From contig JAZKXO010000106.1 in the NCBI GenBank assembly GCA_045611685.1, positions 1-64,000 of the forward strand: 64,000 nucleotides of DNA, read 5' to 3'. Position numbers and translations under genes: made by a program. Below the pieces are notes generated by a model. That model was not told where the DNA came from. It did no database searches and worked only from the letters and a program-made list of their open reading frames with translations. This DNA comes from SIG701 sp045611685 (GTDB lineage: Bacteria; Bacillota; Clostridia; Oscillospirales; CAG-272). Each line of letters starts with the position of its first letter. Position 1 is the first letter of the stretch. This document shows, in pieces, positions 1-8,909 of this stretch.

Positions 1-349
<349 letters not shown>

Positions 350-1495
350 GCTATGCAGTTCTCTCAAGAATTGTTGTGTTTGCTTTTTCTTCCTCTTCCT
401 ATTCAGTTTTCTGTGATCGTCAGAAACGCTACGGATACGTGGCGTTTTTTGTTTTTTGAGTTCGTAGCCTATGCGCGACAGCAGAGCCCCTTCAGTGCGT
501 TTCAGGGCGCTGTCTGCTTTCGTTTGGCTTTTCTTGAAAGTTTCCTCCGGTGCCGACACCGAAAGCTTCCTCTTGACAGCGAGCGTGGTTTGTGATATAC
601 TGTCGGTAGGAACTTCTGCAGCAGCGTTTTTAGACGTTGCGTCGGGGCGATTTGCATCGACGATCTGCGGGGTTCCTGTTTTATATCCCTTGTTGCCGAT
701 AAACGCTGTTACAATAAACAGCGTTCTTTTTTTGCTATCCGGAACCGCCTGCACTATATAGTAGGCTTTGTCACCGACTGATTTTTCATACAAAACCGTA
801 TCAGCGGTTTTGCTGTGCCCATCTTTTGAATATGAATAGCCTTGCGCTTTTCCGGCGTATCGAATGTCTTCTGGATCACGCAGCACGTACTCCATTTTTC
901 CTATCAGTTCATCCGATCCGAGTGAGCGATTGGAGATACCTTCTTTCCCGTGGTACTTAAGGATGTGCTGAATCTGCCGTGCCTCTATCGCCACTTTGAA
1001 TCCTCGCACGTCAATGCCTGTGATTTGTTTGATTTTCTCTGCGTTCTTATCCGACACCCTTCCCAAGTACACCTTGTCACCGTCTCTGTAATTGCCGGTT
1101 TTTACGTGCTCGATCATTTCCATAATATTGTCGTTGACTTCTGCTTTTTTAAAAGCGTCATCTGCACCGCTGATACTAAACTGCGCACCGCCGTCCAGCA
1201 TGCTCTTTCCCACGAGGCTTTCTTCCTCCCACAAGGGATCGTAATCGGCATCTCCGTCTTCTGCAAGAGCATCTGCAGCCTTGCGAGCATGCTCGTTCAC
1301 AACCTTCTGCTCGGCGGCAGTTTTTCGGTTTGCATCCGCCTCGGTAAGCGCTTTCGCGTACAAATCTCTCGCTTTCTACAAAAGAATGCGCTCCTCTGCT
1401 TTTTCGTCGCCCGCCTTCATAAGCCATGCATCGATCTTGCGGAGGATCCCCGGGATTCTTTTCTTCTGAAAGATCCTAAAAAATTCAATTACCTA

Positions 1496-1524
1496 TTGAC
1501 AACCACCTGCCGCCGTGCTATAAT
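1496..1524 (+). promoter_or_regulatory. Sigma-A-type promoter of the infC-rpmI-rplT operon
   Basis: TTGACA at 1496-1501 and TATAAT at 1519-1524 with a 17-bp spacer, a perfect vegetative promoter. Transcription would start near 1531 and give a leader of about 140 nt before infC. Confidence 0.9.
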
Positions 1525-1529
1525 ACTAT

Positions 1530-1668
1530 GGAAAACAAAGTAGAACTGTTCCGTTCTCACCGTACCGCGCTGCGAGTACGGTCAATAAACAATCACTTTT
1601 GTGCTTGTTATTGTACAGAATGGGGCCGTTTTGCGGCTCTATTTTCTTTTATTGGAGGTGCTTGTCTT
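1530..1668 (+). promoter_or_regulatory. infC leader with transcription attenuator (L20-leader-like)
   Basis: The leader contains a 7-bp stem ACCGTAC (1559-1565) / GTACGGT (1576-1582). It ends in a terminator-like hairpin (1622-1628 pairing with 1634-1640, loop TTTTG) followed by ATTTTCTTTT. In Firmicutes this operon is controlled by ribosomal protein L20 binding its leader, so premature termination controlled by L20 is the likely role. The Shine-Dalgarno GGAGGTG (1654-1660) lies just after the hairpin. Confidence 0.7.
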
Positions 1669-2193
1669 ATAGCAAAGGAACTGTTGATCAATGACCAGAT
1701 CAAAATCAAAGAGGCCCGCATGTTGGATGAACAGGGAAACCAGCTTGGTATCATGCCCATCGCGGAGGCTCGTGCGTACGCATTCGATCACGGTGTGGAT
1801 CTCGTTTTGATCGCGCCGCAGGCGACTCCGCCTGTTTGCCGTGCGATGGACTACGGTAAATACCGCTATGAGTGTGACAAACGCGAAAAAGAGGCAAAAA
1901 AGAAGCAGACTACCGTGGAAATCAAGGAAGTGCAGCTTTCTTGCCGCATTGATACGCATGATTTTGAGACGAAGGTCAATCGTGCACTCCGTTTTCTGCA
2001 GGATGGAAACAAGGTTCGCGTTTGTTTGAAATTCAGAGGACGCGAGATGGCGCATCAGAGCCTTGGTCAGGAAATCATGGAGCGTTTCGCTAACGCATGT
2101 GCCGAATACGGCAGCGTTGATAAGAAACCCGCCATGGAGGGCAGACAGGCGATTATGTTTATTGCTCCCGTCAAACAGACACCCGCGAAATAA
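1669..2193 (+). CDS. infC: Translation initiation factor IF-3
   Basis: IF-3 binds the 30S subunit, keeps 50S off and proofreads the start codon and initiator tRNA. The 174-aa product has both family domains: the N-terminal domain (KELLINDQIKIKEARML, about residues 3-80) and the C-terminal ribosome-binding domain, joined by a lysine-rich linker (KREKEAKKKQ). Homologues begin just before the LLIND motif. The only plausible initiation site there is ATA at 1669-1671, eight bases after GGAGGTG; no ATG, GTG or TTG fits in frame with the Shine-Dalgarno. Near-cognate starts are known for infC and let IF-3 repress its own synthesis. An in-frame ATG at 1528 sits at the transcription start point and is not credible. 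It is followed by rpmI and rplT in the classic order. Confidence 0.93.
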   Translation: MAKELLINDQIKIKEARMLDEQGNQLGIMPIAEARAYAFDHGVDLVLIAPQATPPVCRAMDYGKYRYECDKREKEAKKKQTTVEIKEVQLSCRIDTHDFETKVNRALRFLQDGNKVRVCLKFRGREMAHQSLGQEIMERFANACAEYGSVDKKPAMEGRQAIMFIAPVKQTPAK

Positions 2194-2253
2194 CAGTTCA
2201 CTGTAAGCGGCACGTTTTAGAAAATTAATAACACAATCGAAAGGATAATTACA

Positions 2254-2448
2254 ATGGGAAAGATCAAAACACATAAGGCTTCGGCAAAAAGATTTACTGT
2301 AACCGGTACCGGTAAGGTAAAAATGTTCCACGATCATCACCGCCACAATCTCGGCGGCAAGACCGCAAAGCAGAAGAGACATCTTCGCGGCAGCCAGATG
2401 CTCTCCGAGGCCATGGCAGCCAACGTTAAGAGACTTATCTGCAAATAA
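2254..2448 (+). CDS. rpmI: 50S ribosomal protein L35
   Basis: A 64-aa basic protein of the large subunit, full length for the family. It starts MGKIKTHKASAKRF and contains the conserved lysine, arginine and histidine-rich core (HRHNLGGKTAKQKRHLRG). The start at 2254 is preceded by GAAAGGATAA. It lies between infC and rplT in the usual three-gene operon, so it should share the infC leader attenuator. Confidence 0.97.
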   Translation: MGKIKTHKASAKRFTVTGTGKVKMFHDHHRHNLGGKTAKQKRHLRGSQMLSEAMAANVKRLICK

Positions 2449-2516
2449 TAGTGCGCCCTGCGCATGACACAAATTCTCCAATCGTATATTAGAAGTAACG
2501 GAAAGGAAATAAAATT

Positions 2517-2870
2517 ATGGCAAGAGTAAAGGGCGCGCTGATGACGCGCAAAAGAAGAAATAAAGTTCTCAAGGCTGCGAAAGGCTATTGGGGAAGCAAG
2601 AGCAAGCACTTCAAGATGGCCAAGCAGGCCGTAATGAAGAGCGGCAACTACGCTTACATCGGAAGAAAGCAGAAGAAGAGAGACTTCAGAAGACTTTGGA
2701 TCACCCGTATCTCCGCTCAGGCAAAGGTTTGTGGTATGAACTACTCTACCTTTATGAACGGGTTGAAGAAGGCTGGTATCGAACTGAACAGAAAGATGCT
2801 TGCTGAGATCGCTGTTTCTGATAAGGAAGCATTTGCGGCTCTCGCAGAGCAGGCTAAATCTGCACTTTGA
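2517..2870 (+). CDS. rplT: 50S ribosomal protein L20
   Basis: This 117-aa protein is required for early 50S assembly and binds 23S rRNA; in Firmicutes it also binds the infC leader as the operon's repressor. The sequence is typical throughout: MARVKGALMTRKRRNKVLK at the N-terminus, the long basic helix, then WITRISAQAKVCGMNYSTF. Shine-Dalgarno GAAAGGAA lies before the ATG. It is the last gene of the operon, with a terminator 7 bases after the stop codon. Confidence 0.97.
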   Translation: MARVKGALMTRKRRNKVLKAAKGYWGSKSKHFKMAKQAVMKSGNYAYIGRKQKKRDFRRLWITRISAQAKVCGMNYSTFMNGLKKAGIELNRKMLAEIAVSDKEAFAALAEQAKSAL

Positions 2871-2876
2871 TTGATT

Positions 2877-2903
2877 AAAAACCCGGTTTAACCGGGTTTT
2901 TAT
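2877..2903 (+). terminator. Rho-independent terminator after rplT
   Basis: AAAACCCGGTT pairs with AACCGGGTTTT across a tiny loop (2877-2900), with the T-run overlapping the 3' arm. The palindrome can work on both strands, but the neighbouring genes are all on the plus strand. Confidence 0.85.
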
Positions 2904-2908
2904 GATAC

Positions 2909-3772
2909 ATGGTGAAATTTATGATGCAGAAGATAACGGACGTTTGTCCGAAGGCGGAGACGATCACGTCCCGCACAAATCCGCTCGTCGTTTCGTTTTC
3001 AAAGCTGTCGCAGTCGAAGCATCGACAGGAGCAATCGCTCTTTTTGGCCGAGGGAATAAAACTGTCACGTGAGGCAGCAGGGTTACATGAGATCCGGTAC
3101 ATTCTTCTGAGAAGCACGGACGGTATGGCAGATAGTGAAATACTGTCAATTGCTTCAAAATCACCTTCTCACGCGCGGGTGATTATTCTCCCGACACAGG
3201 TGTTTGAGAAAATCTCGACGGAGAATGCGCCGGAGGGGATCATAACCGTACTGTCCCCGATCACGCGACTCCACGCCGCTATAACCGTACCTAAGGAATC
3301 TTCGTTTTCCGCTCTCCAGGGGCAGCGGATTCTGGCGGTTGATTCGGTGCAGGATCCTGGCAACCTTGGGACAATTATCCGCACGGCCGCCGCATTCGGC
3401 TATACCCGTCTTCTTTTGGGCGGATGTGCCGATATCTATCATCCGAGAACGGTGCGCGCAAGTATGGGCGCTCTTTTCCGCACGTCGATAGATGTATGCG
3501 GTTCGCTTGTCGAAACCCTTTCTGTTTTGCAGAAAGGCGGTCGCCGTGTTCTGGCGGCGGCGCTGAGTGACAACAATCTTATCCTCGGGAAGGATGAGAT
3601 CAGATCAGACGATTGTGTTGTAATCGGCAACGAGGGGCATGGTGTCTCCGAGGAGATATTATCTTTGGCTGACAACGTGGTGCGCATTCCCATGCAAGAT
3701 GGGACAGAGTCCCTTAATGCAGCCGGTGCTGCCGCCGTCTTGATGTGGGAATATTATAGAACGTTTGGTTAA
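2909..3772 (+). CDS. TrmH/SpoU-family RNA 2'-O-ribose methyltransferase
   Basis: The protein (287 aa from this start) has the SPOUT fold order. An N-terminal substrate-binding domain (about residues 20-115, SRTNPLVVSFSKLSQSKHR) is followed by the catalytic knot with three family motifs: VDSVQDPGNLGTIIRTA, VVIGNEGHGVSEE and RIPMQDGTESLNAAGAAAV. It transfers a methyl group from S-adenosylmethionine to a ribose in rRNA or tRNA; the exact site cannot be told from sequence. The start is uncertain because no Shine-Dalgarno precedes the ATGs at 2909, 2921 or 2924, and homologues usually begin near ITSRTNP. In many Clostridia this gene follows rplT, as here. dprA starts 19 bases downstream. Confidence 0.85.
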   Translation: MVKFMMQKITDVCPKAETITSRTNPLVVSFSKLSQSKHRQEQSLFLAEGIKLSREAAGLHEIRYILLRSTDGMADSEILSIASKSPSHARVIILPTQVFEKISTENAPEGIITVLSPITRLHAAITVPKESSFSALQGQRILAVDSVQDPGNLGTIIRTAAAFGYTRLLLGGCADIYHPRTVRASMGALFRTSIDVCGSLVETLSVLQKGGRRVLAAALSDNNLILGKDEIRSDDCVVIGNEGHGVSEEILSLADNVVRIPMQDGTESLNAAGAAAVLMWEYYRTFG

Positions 3773-3790
3773 TTAAAGGAGGCTGGGTGT

Positions 3791-5179
3791 ATGGATAACC
3801 GTATTGCGTGGGTATGGCTTTCTCTTGCTTGCGGTGCGGGGAGCCGTGTGCCCGTAAACCTTCTTCGGGTGTTTTCATCTGCAGAGAATATTTTAAAGGC
3901 TGACAGAAAAACACTCTTAGAAAAGCTTGACAAGCCGGATATGGCGCTTCTCTCGGCTCTCAGCAATAAAGATACGTCTGAAGCCCAGGTGATCCTTCAA
4001 CGGTGCGATGAAAATAACGTTTTGGTACTGACTCCTGCCGATCCGCGCTATCCGCGTGCTCTCTATCAATTAAGAGATGCACCGTGCGTGCTTTATGCAA
4101 TCGGTCATCTTCCCGATTTTGAGAAGAATTGCTGTTGTGCCGTCGTGGGTACACGCAAGATGTCCGATTATGGAAAAGGGATGGCGTACAGTATCGGCCG
4201 CGGCCTCGGTGCCGGCGGAGCTGTGCTCGTAAGCGGACTGGCACTCGGTGTTGACGGTATGGCGATGGCAGGTGCCTTGAGTGCCGGCGGTACGACGGTC
4301 GGTGTTCTCGGGTGCGGTATTGATATTGTATATCCGGGTGAGCACAAAGATCTGTTTGCCCGTGTCATTAAAACGGGCGCCATTATTACGGAATACCCGC
4401 CGGGTACACCGCCCAGCGGTCGTAATTTTCCTATAAGGAACCGAATTATCAGCGGTCTTTCCGATGCGGTTGTTGTCGTGGAAGGTGATCTTAGAAGCGG
4501 CGCTCTCATAACTGCACGGCACGCGCTCTATCAGGGCAGAGAACTGTACGCCGTTCCGGGCAGAATCGGTGATGCCGGTGCCGCAGGTACGAATCTTCTT
4601 ATTAAGACGGGCGCGCAGGCGATAACCGACGCTGTTGACGTTTTAAAGAATTATGAATTCATCTATCCTCATTCTGTACGCGTCAAAGCCGCAGAAGCAG
4701 CGGTGGCAGGCAAAGCGTCGCCGGAGGACGTAACGGACGTTGCCGTACGGATGAATGTCTCAACGCCTGACGGGCCAAAATACTACGGACAGGGCAATTA
4801 CGGCGGGAAGAAGGGTACAGCTGTTTCCCGGGAAACTTCGAGACGTACAGCCAAACCGAAAAAAGAGAAAAATCTGCCGTCGAAGAAGGTGCTTGCGCGT
4901 TTTGATGAGCACAAAGCGGAAGCCAAACGGAATATGATCCCCGCAAATCCTGTTGCCTTTGATCTGCTCGACGACAGTGCAAAAAACGTATACGCCGCCA
5001 TGACTGCGGATGTCCCGTGCCTTGCGGATGATATTCGCGTGGAGGGACTATCCATCCCGGATATCCTTACCGCACTGACGCTTTTGGAGCTTTGCGGTGC
5101 GGTTGAATGCACGGCGGGTAATTATTACGTCAAACGGAGTCTCACCGAAATCTCGGGTGAAGAGTCTGAAAAAGAGTAA
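3791..5179 (+). CDS. dprA: DNA-processing protein DprA (Smf)
   Basis: DprA binds incoming single-stranded DNA and loads RecA during natural transformation; it is also widespread in non-competent bacteria. The 462-aa protein has an N-terminal helical region, then the Rossmann DNA-binding domain (about residues 100-290) with VVGTRKMSDYG, SGLALGVDGMA, GVLGCGIDIVYP, FPIRNRIISGLS and AVPG motifs. A DprA-type winged helix follows at the C-terminus (about 395-450, LDDSAKNVYAAM). A long basic, probably disordered linker (about 310-390) separates the two and makes the protein longer than average. The start has a clear AAAGGAGG. The dprA-topA-trmFO order is common in Firmicutes. Confidence 0.93.
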   Translation: MDNRIAWVWLSLACGAGSRVPVNLLRVFSSAENILKADRKTLLEKLDKPDMALLSALSNKDTSEAQVILQRCDENNVLVLTPADPRYPRALYQLRDAPCVLYAIGHLPDFEKNCCCAVVGTRKMSDYGKGMAYSIGRGLGAGGAVLVSGLALGVDGMAMAGALSAGGTTVGVLGCGIDIVYPGEHKDLFARVIKTGAIITEYPPGTPPSGRNFPIRNRIISGLSDAVVVVEGDLRSGALITARHALYQGRELYAVPGRIGDAGAAGTNLLIKTGAQAITDAVDVLKNYEFIYPHSVRVKAAEAAVAGKASPEDVTDVAVRMNVSTPDGPKYYGQGNYGGKKGTAVSRETSRRTAKPKKEKNLPSKKVLARFDEHKAEAKRNMIPANPVAFDLLDDSAKNVYAAMTADVPCLADDIRVEGLSIPDILTALTLLELCGAVECTAGNYYVKRSLTEISGEESEKE

Positions 5180-5215
5180 TTTTAAAAATTCGGCGCATAG
5201 CGCCTCGCTATATCG

Positions 5216-5248
5216 AAGGGAGGATGTCTGATCTCAGACAGCCGCTGT
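5216..5248 (+). promoter_or_regulatory. topA ribosome-binding site with a hairpin between Shine-Dalgarno and start
   Basis: A strong Shine-Dalgarno AAGGGAGG (5216-5223) lies 25 bases before the topA ATG, too far for normal use. The gap contains the inverted repeat TGTCTGA (5225-5231) / TCAGACA (5234-5240). If it folds, the remaining distance is about 9 bases, which is ideal. An ATG directly abutting the Shine-Dalgarno (5224) opens only a 15-codon frame. Confidence 0.55.
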
Positions 5249-7528
5249 ATGGCAAACCTTGTTATTATTGAGTCTCCCGGTAAGATTCACACGATCAAAA
5301 ACGCTCTCGGTTCCAACTATAAGGTAGTGGCGTCCGTTGGGCACGTGCGTGATCTGCCGAAATCATCCATGGGCGTGGATATCGAAAATCATTTTGAGCC
5401 GCATTACATCAACATCCGCGGCAAGGGTGATCTTATCCGTGAACTGAAAAAAGAAGCAAAAAACGCGAATTACGTCTATCTCGCAACGGACCCTGACCGC
5501 GAAGGCGAGGCCATCTCCTGGCATCTTGCAAACGCCCTCGCGATCCCGCCCGAGAAGATCCGCCGCGTTACATTTAATGAGATTACCAAAAGTGCGATCA
5601 AAGCCGGCATCAAAAAGCCGCGCCAGATTGATATGGATCTCGTCAATTCTCAGCAGGCGCGTCGCTTGCTCGACCGAATCGTCGGCTATAAGCTCAGCCC
5701 GTTTCTTTGGAAAAAGGTAAAAAGCGGACTGTCCGCCGGTCGCTGTCAATCGGTTGCCGCACGGATCGTTGTAGAACGAGAGAATGAGATTCGCGCTTTT
5801 GTTCCAAAAGAATATTGGACGATTGACGCCGAGCTGACGAGTGCCGACGGCAAGTCATTTGTCGCACATTTTTATGGTGATACGAAGGCGAAAACAAAGC
5901 GAGAGATCACGACTGAAAAAGAAGCACTTGCTATTGAAAAAGCGCTCAAAAACGCCATATTTACTGTAACCGATCTCAGACACGGGACGAAATCCCGTGC
6001 GCCTGCGGCTCCTTTTACGACGTCTACCATGCAGCAGGAAGCATCCCGCAAACTGAATTTCCAGGCACAGCGCACCATGCGCGTGGCGCAGGAGCTGTAC
6101 GAAGGTATCAACCTCGGCTCCGAATTCGGCGGCGTGCAGGGTCTTATCACTTACATGCGTACAGACTCTCTCCGTGTTTCCGCGGAAGCACAGGACAGTG
6201 CACGTACGTATATTACGGAAAAATACGGTGAGTCGTATTGCCCCAAGGCGCCTCGTGTCTATAAATCCAAAGCGAACGCGCAGGATGCGCACGAGGCCAT
6301 TCGCCCTGCTAATCCTATGATTTTACCTGCTTCTATCCGCAAGCAGCTCTCCGCTGATCAGTATAAGCTTTACAAACTGATCTGGGAGCGTTTTATCGCA
6401 AGCCAGATGGAAAATGCTGAGTTTGCAACGGTTGCGGCCGAAATCACCGCCGGTGAGTACCACTATCACGCATCCGGCAACACATTGAAATTCCCCGGCT
6501 TTTTGGCGCTTTATGAAGAATCCACCGACGAACCCATGGCAGACGATGCGACCAGCTTGCCCGCACTTAAGGACGGCGAGAAGCTTGGGTGTAAATCTGT
6601 ATCTCCGCTCCAGCATTTCACGGAGCCGCCTGCACGTTATACGGAGGCTTCTCTGGTTAAATTCCTTGAGGATAAGGGTATTGGACGCCCCAGTACCTTC
6701 GCCCCCATCGTGTCGCTTATTATCGCGCGCGGCTACGTTGCACGCGATGGAAAATCTCTCGTTCCGACACCAATCGGTGAGATTACGACTAAGCTGATGA
6801 TCGAGCATTTCCCCGATATCGTAGATTATACGTTCACCGCCAATATGGAGGACGATCTTGATGAGATCGCCAACGGCAAGGATACGATCGAAGGCCTTCT
6901 CAGTTCCTTCTACGAGGGATTTTCAAAGGAGCTTGCCCTCGCGGAAGAAGCCATTTCAAAGGATTCTATCGATGTACCGGTCGAGGAAACAGAGATTCTC
7001 TGCGATCTTTGCGGTGCCCGTATGATCGTTAAAAACGGTCGCTTCGGTAAATTTGCTGCTTGCCCCAATTATCCGACGTGCAAGAACACGAAACCGCTCA
7101 CAAAGCCTTCAGCTGAACTTCCCGAGAAGAAGCAGGAAATCGCTTCGTTCAAATGCGAAGAGTGTGGATCGGATATGGTGCTTCGTTCCGGACGTTACGG
7201 CGATTTTTATGCCTGCGTGAAATATCCTAAGTGCAAATTTACAAAGCAGAAGGTGAAGAGCACAGGCGTGAAGTGTCCGAAGTGTTCGGCTGATATCGTT
7301 ACCAAATGGGGGAAGAACCGCACAGTCTTTTATAGCTGTGAACGTTATCCCGAGTGTGATTTCTCTTCCTGGGATATGCCCACTCTCGAAGTGTGCCCCG
7401 ACTGTGGCGGCAACCTCTACCGCAAAAAAGGGAAGAACTATCTCTTCTGCCGCGGTGAAAACTGCAAATATCGGCGCGAAGCAGAGCCTGTTGCCGTTGA
7501 CGACAGCTCCGAGAACGCAGACCGCTGA
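5249..7528 (+). CDS. topA: DNA topoisomerase I (type IA)
   Basis: This enzyme relaxes negative supercoils by cutting and passing single strands through a 5'-phosphotyrosine link. The 759-aa protein has an N-terminal Toprim domain (IIESPGK at the start, acidic motif DPDREGEA at residues 81-88) and the catalytic tyrosine Y302 in TYMRTDSLRVS. The C-terminus carries four cysteine-type zinc ribbons (about 570-750, each CxxC...C-x5-8-C), as in Firmicutes enzymes. It lies between dprA and trmFO. The ATG is well supported because homologues begin MxxLVIVESPxK, but its Shine-Dalgarno is 25 bases away with a hairpin between. Confidence 0.97.
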   Translation: MANLVIIESPGKIHTIKNALGSNYKVVASVGHVRDLPKSSMGVDIENHFEPHYINIRGKGDLIRELKKEAKNANYVYLATDPDREGEAISWHLANALAIPPEKIRRVTFNEITKSAIKAGIKKPRQIDMDLVNSQQARRLLDRIVGYKLSPFLWKKVKSGLSAGRCQSVAARIVVERENEIRAFVPKEYWTIDAELTSADGKSFVAHFYGDTKAKTKREITTEKEALAIEKALKNAIFTVTDLRHGTKSRAPAAPFTTSTMQQEASRKLNFQAQRTMRVAQELYEGINLGSEFGGVQGLITYMRTDSLRVSAEAQDSARTYITEKYGESYCPKAPRVYKSKANAQDAHEAIRPANPMILPASIRKQLSADQYKLYKLIWERFIASQMENAEFATVAAEITAGEYHYHASGNTLKFPGFLALYEESTDEPMADDATSLPALKDGEKLGCKSVSPLQHFTEPPARYTEASLVKFLEDKGIGRPSTFAPIVSLIIARGYVARDGKSLVPTPIGEITTKLMIEHFPDIVDYTFTANMEDDLDEIANGKDTIEGLLSSFYEGFSKELALAEEAISKDSIDVPVEETEILCDLCGARMIVKNGRFGKFAACPNYPTCKNTKPLTKPSAELPEKKQEIASFKCEECGSDMVLRSGRYGDFYACVKYPKCKFTKQKVKSTGVKCPKCSADIVTKWGKNRTVFYSCERYPECDFSSWDMPTLEVCPDCGGNLYRKKGKNYLFCRGENCKYRREAEPVAVDDSSENADR

Positions 7529-7545
7529 AAAACGGATTTGTAACA

Positions 7546-8877
7546 ATGAAAACGATAAATGTCATCGGCGCAGGTCTCGCCGGAACGGAAGCCGCCTATC
7601 AGGCGGCAAGACGAGGCGTGCGGGTGCGCCTTTACGAGATGAAGCCCCATAAAAAAACGCCTGCGCATCACAGTGATTTATTCGGAGAACTTGTTTGCTC
7701 GAATTCTCTTAGAAATGCATCCGTTGATTCGGCCGCGGGACTTCTTAAAGAAGAACTGCGCCGTATGGGATCGCTGATGATGGAAGCGGCTGACGCTTCC
7801 CGTGTATCGGCGGGTGGTGCATTGGCGGTAGACCGCGTGTTGTTCGCCGAGTATATCACTGACAAAATCCGCTCCAATTCTCTCATCGAGGTGATAGAAG
7901 AGGAAGTCGGTGAAATTCCCGAAGATGAGATCACCGTCATCGCGACGGGGCCCTTGACGTCGGATATCCTTGCCAGAGAGATTGCGAAGCTTACGGGCAA
8001 AAACGGACTCAGTTTCTTTGATGCCGCTGCCCCGATCGTGGATTTCTCTACGGTTGATATGAGCCGCGCATTCTTTGCTTCCCGTTACGGAAAGGGTGAC
8101 GCTGACTACATCAACTGCCCCATGCATGAGGATGAGTATAAGGCGTTTTATAACGCGCTTATCAGCGCAGAGGAGGCAGAACTTCACGATTTCGATAAGA
8201 GCGAGCCTCTGGTCGTTTTTGAAGGATGCATGCCGGTTGAGGTTATGGCCAAACGCGGCGAGGATACGCTTCGTTACGGGCCTTTGAAGCCGGTTGGTAT
8301 CCGACATCCCGAGACGGGGGAGAAATATTACGCTGTCGTTCAGCTCCGGCGTGAGGATGAGATCGGCTCAATGTATAATCTTGTCGGATTCCAGACACAT
8401 CTTACTTTCCCGGAGCAGCGGCGCGTTTTTCGTATGATCCCCGGACTTGAGAACGCGGAGTTTCTGCGTTACGGCGTAATGCATCGCAATACGTTTCTGA
8501 GTTCTCCCGAGCTCCTCGATGCGGATTACTCGCTTCGGAAAAACAAGAACATTTTCTTTGCCGGACAGATGACCGGTGTCGAAGGTTATATTGAATCTGC
8601 CGCATCCGGCTACGTCGCCGGTCTGGCGGCTGTCTGCCGCGCAAGCGGCATAGATGCCCCTATCTTTCCCCGAGAAACGATGATCGGTGCCATGGCGCAC
8701 TACGTAAGCCACGGCGGTACGGGTGATTTCCAGCCGATGAATGCTAATTTCGGTATCATTCCGCCGCTTGAAACGCCCGTTAAGGGCGGCCGTCGCATGC
8801 GGTATCCCCTGTATGCTCAGCGTGCACTTGAAGCGCTTGAAGGATTAGATCTTCTGTTTCTCACTGAAATTTCCTGA
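7546..8877 (+). CDS. trmFO: Methylenetetrahydrofolate-tRNA-(uracil-5-)-methyltransferase TrmFO
   Basis: TrmFO makes the T of the tRNA T-loop (m5U54) using methylene-tetrahydrofolate and FADH2, the Firmicutes alternative to TrmA. The 443-aa protein is full length. The N-terminal FAD site NVIGAGLAGTEAAYQAA and YEMKP are typical, as are FGELVCSNSLRNA (about residues 46-58), the GPLTS segment and the FFAGQMTGVEGYIESAASG FAD-binding region near 340. It starts 17 bases after topA; the Shine-Dalgarno is weak, so coupling to topA translation is likely. Confidence 0.95.
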   Translation: MKTINVIGAGLAGTEAAYQAARRGVRVRLYEMKPHKKTPAHHSDLFGELVCSNSLRNASVDSAAGLLKEELRRMGSLMMEAADASRVSAGGALAVDRVLFAEYITDKIRSNSLIEVIEEEVGEIPEDEITVIATGPLTSDILAREIAKLTGKNGLSFFDAAAPIVDFSTVDMSRAFFASRYGKGDADYINCPMHEDEYKAFYNALISAEEAELHDFDKSEPLVVFEGCMPVEVMAKRGEDTLRYGPLKPVGIRHPETGEKYYAVVQLRREDEIGSMYNLVGFQTHLTFPEQRRVFRMIPGLENAEFLRYGVMHRNTFLSSPELLDADYSLRKNKNIFFAGQMTGVEGYIESAASGYVAGLAAVCRASGIDAPIFPRETMIGAMAHYVSHGGTGDFQPMNANFGIIPPLETPVKGGRRMRYPLYAQRALEALEGLDLLFLTEIS

Positions 8878-8909
8878 CATTCCCAAAGCGAAGGAGGTCT
8901 CATAATTCC

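Noticed and set aside
950..1543. A 197-codon plus-strand open frame opposite the nuclease-domain remnant
   Set aside because: It is the mirror of a better-supported minus-strand frame with recognisable protein motifs, has no Shine-Dalgarno and has a composition typical of antisense shadows.
5224..5271. Fifteen-codon frame starting at the ATG abutting the topA Shine-Dalgarno
   Set aside because: There is no spacing between the Shine-Dalgarno and the ATG, so initiation there is unlikely.
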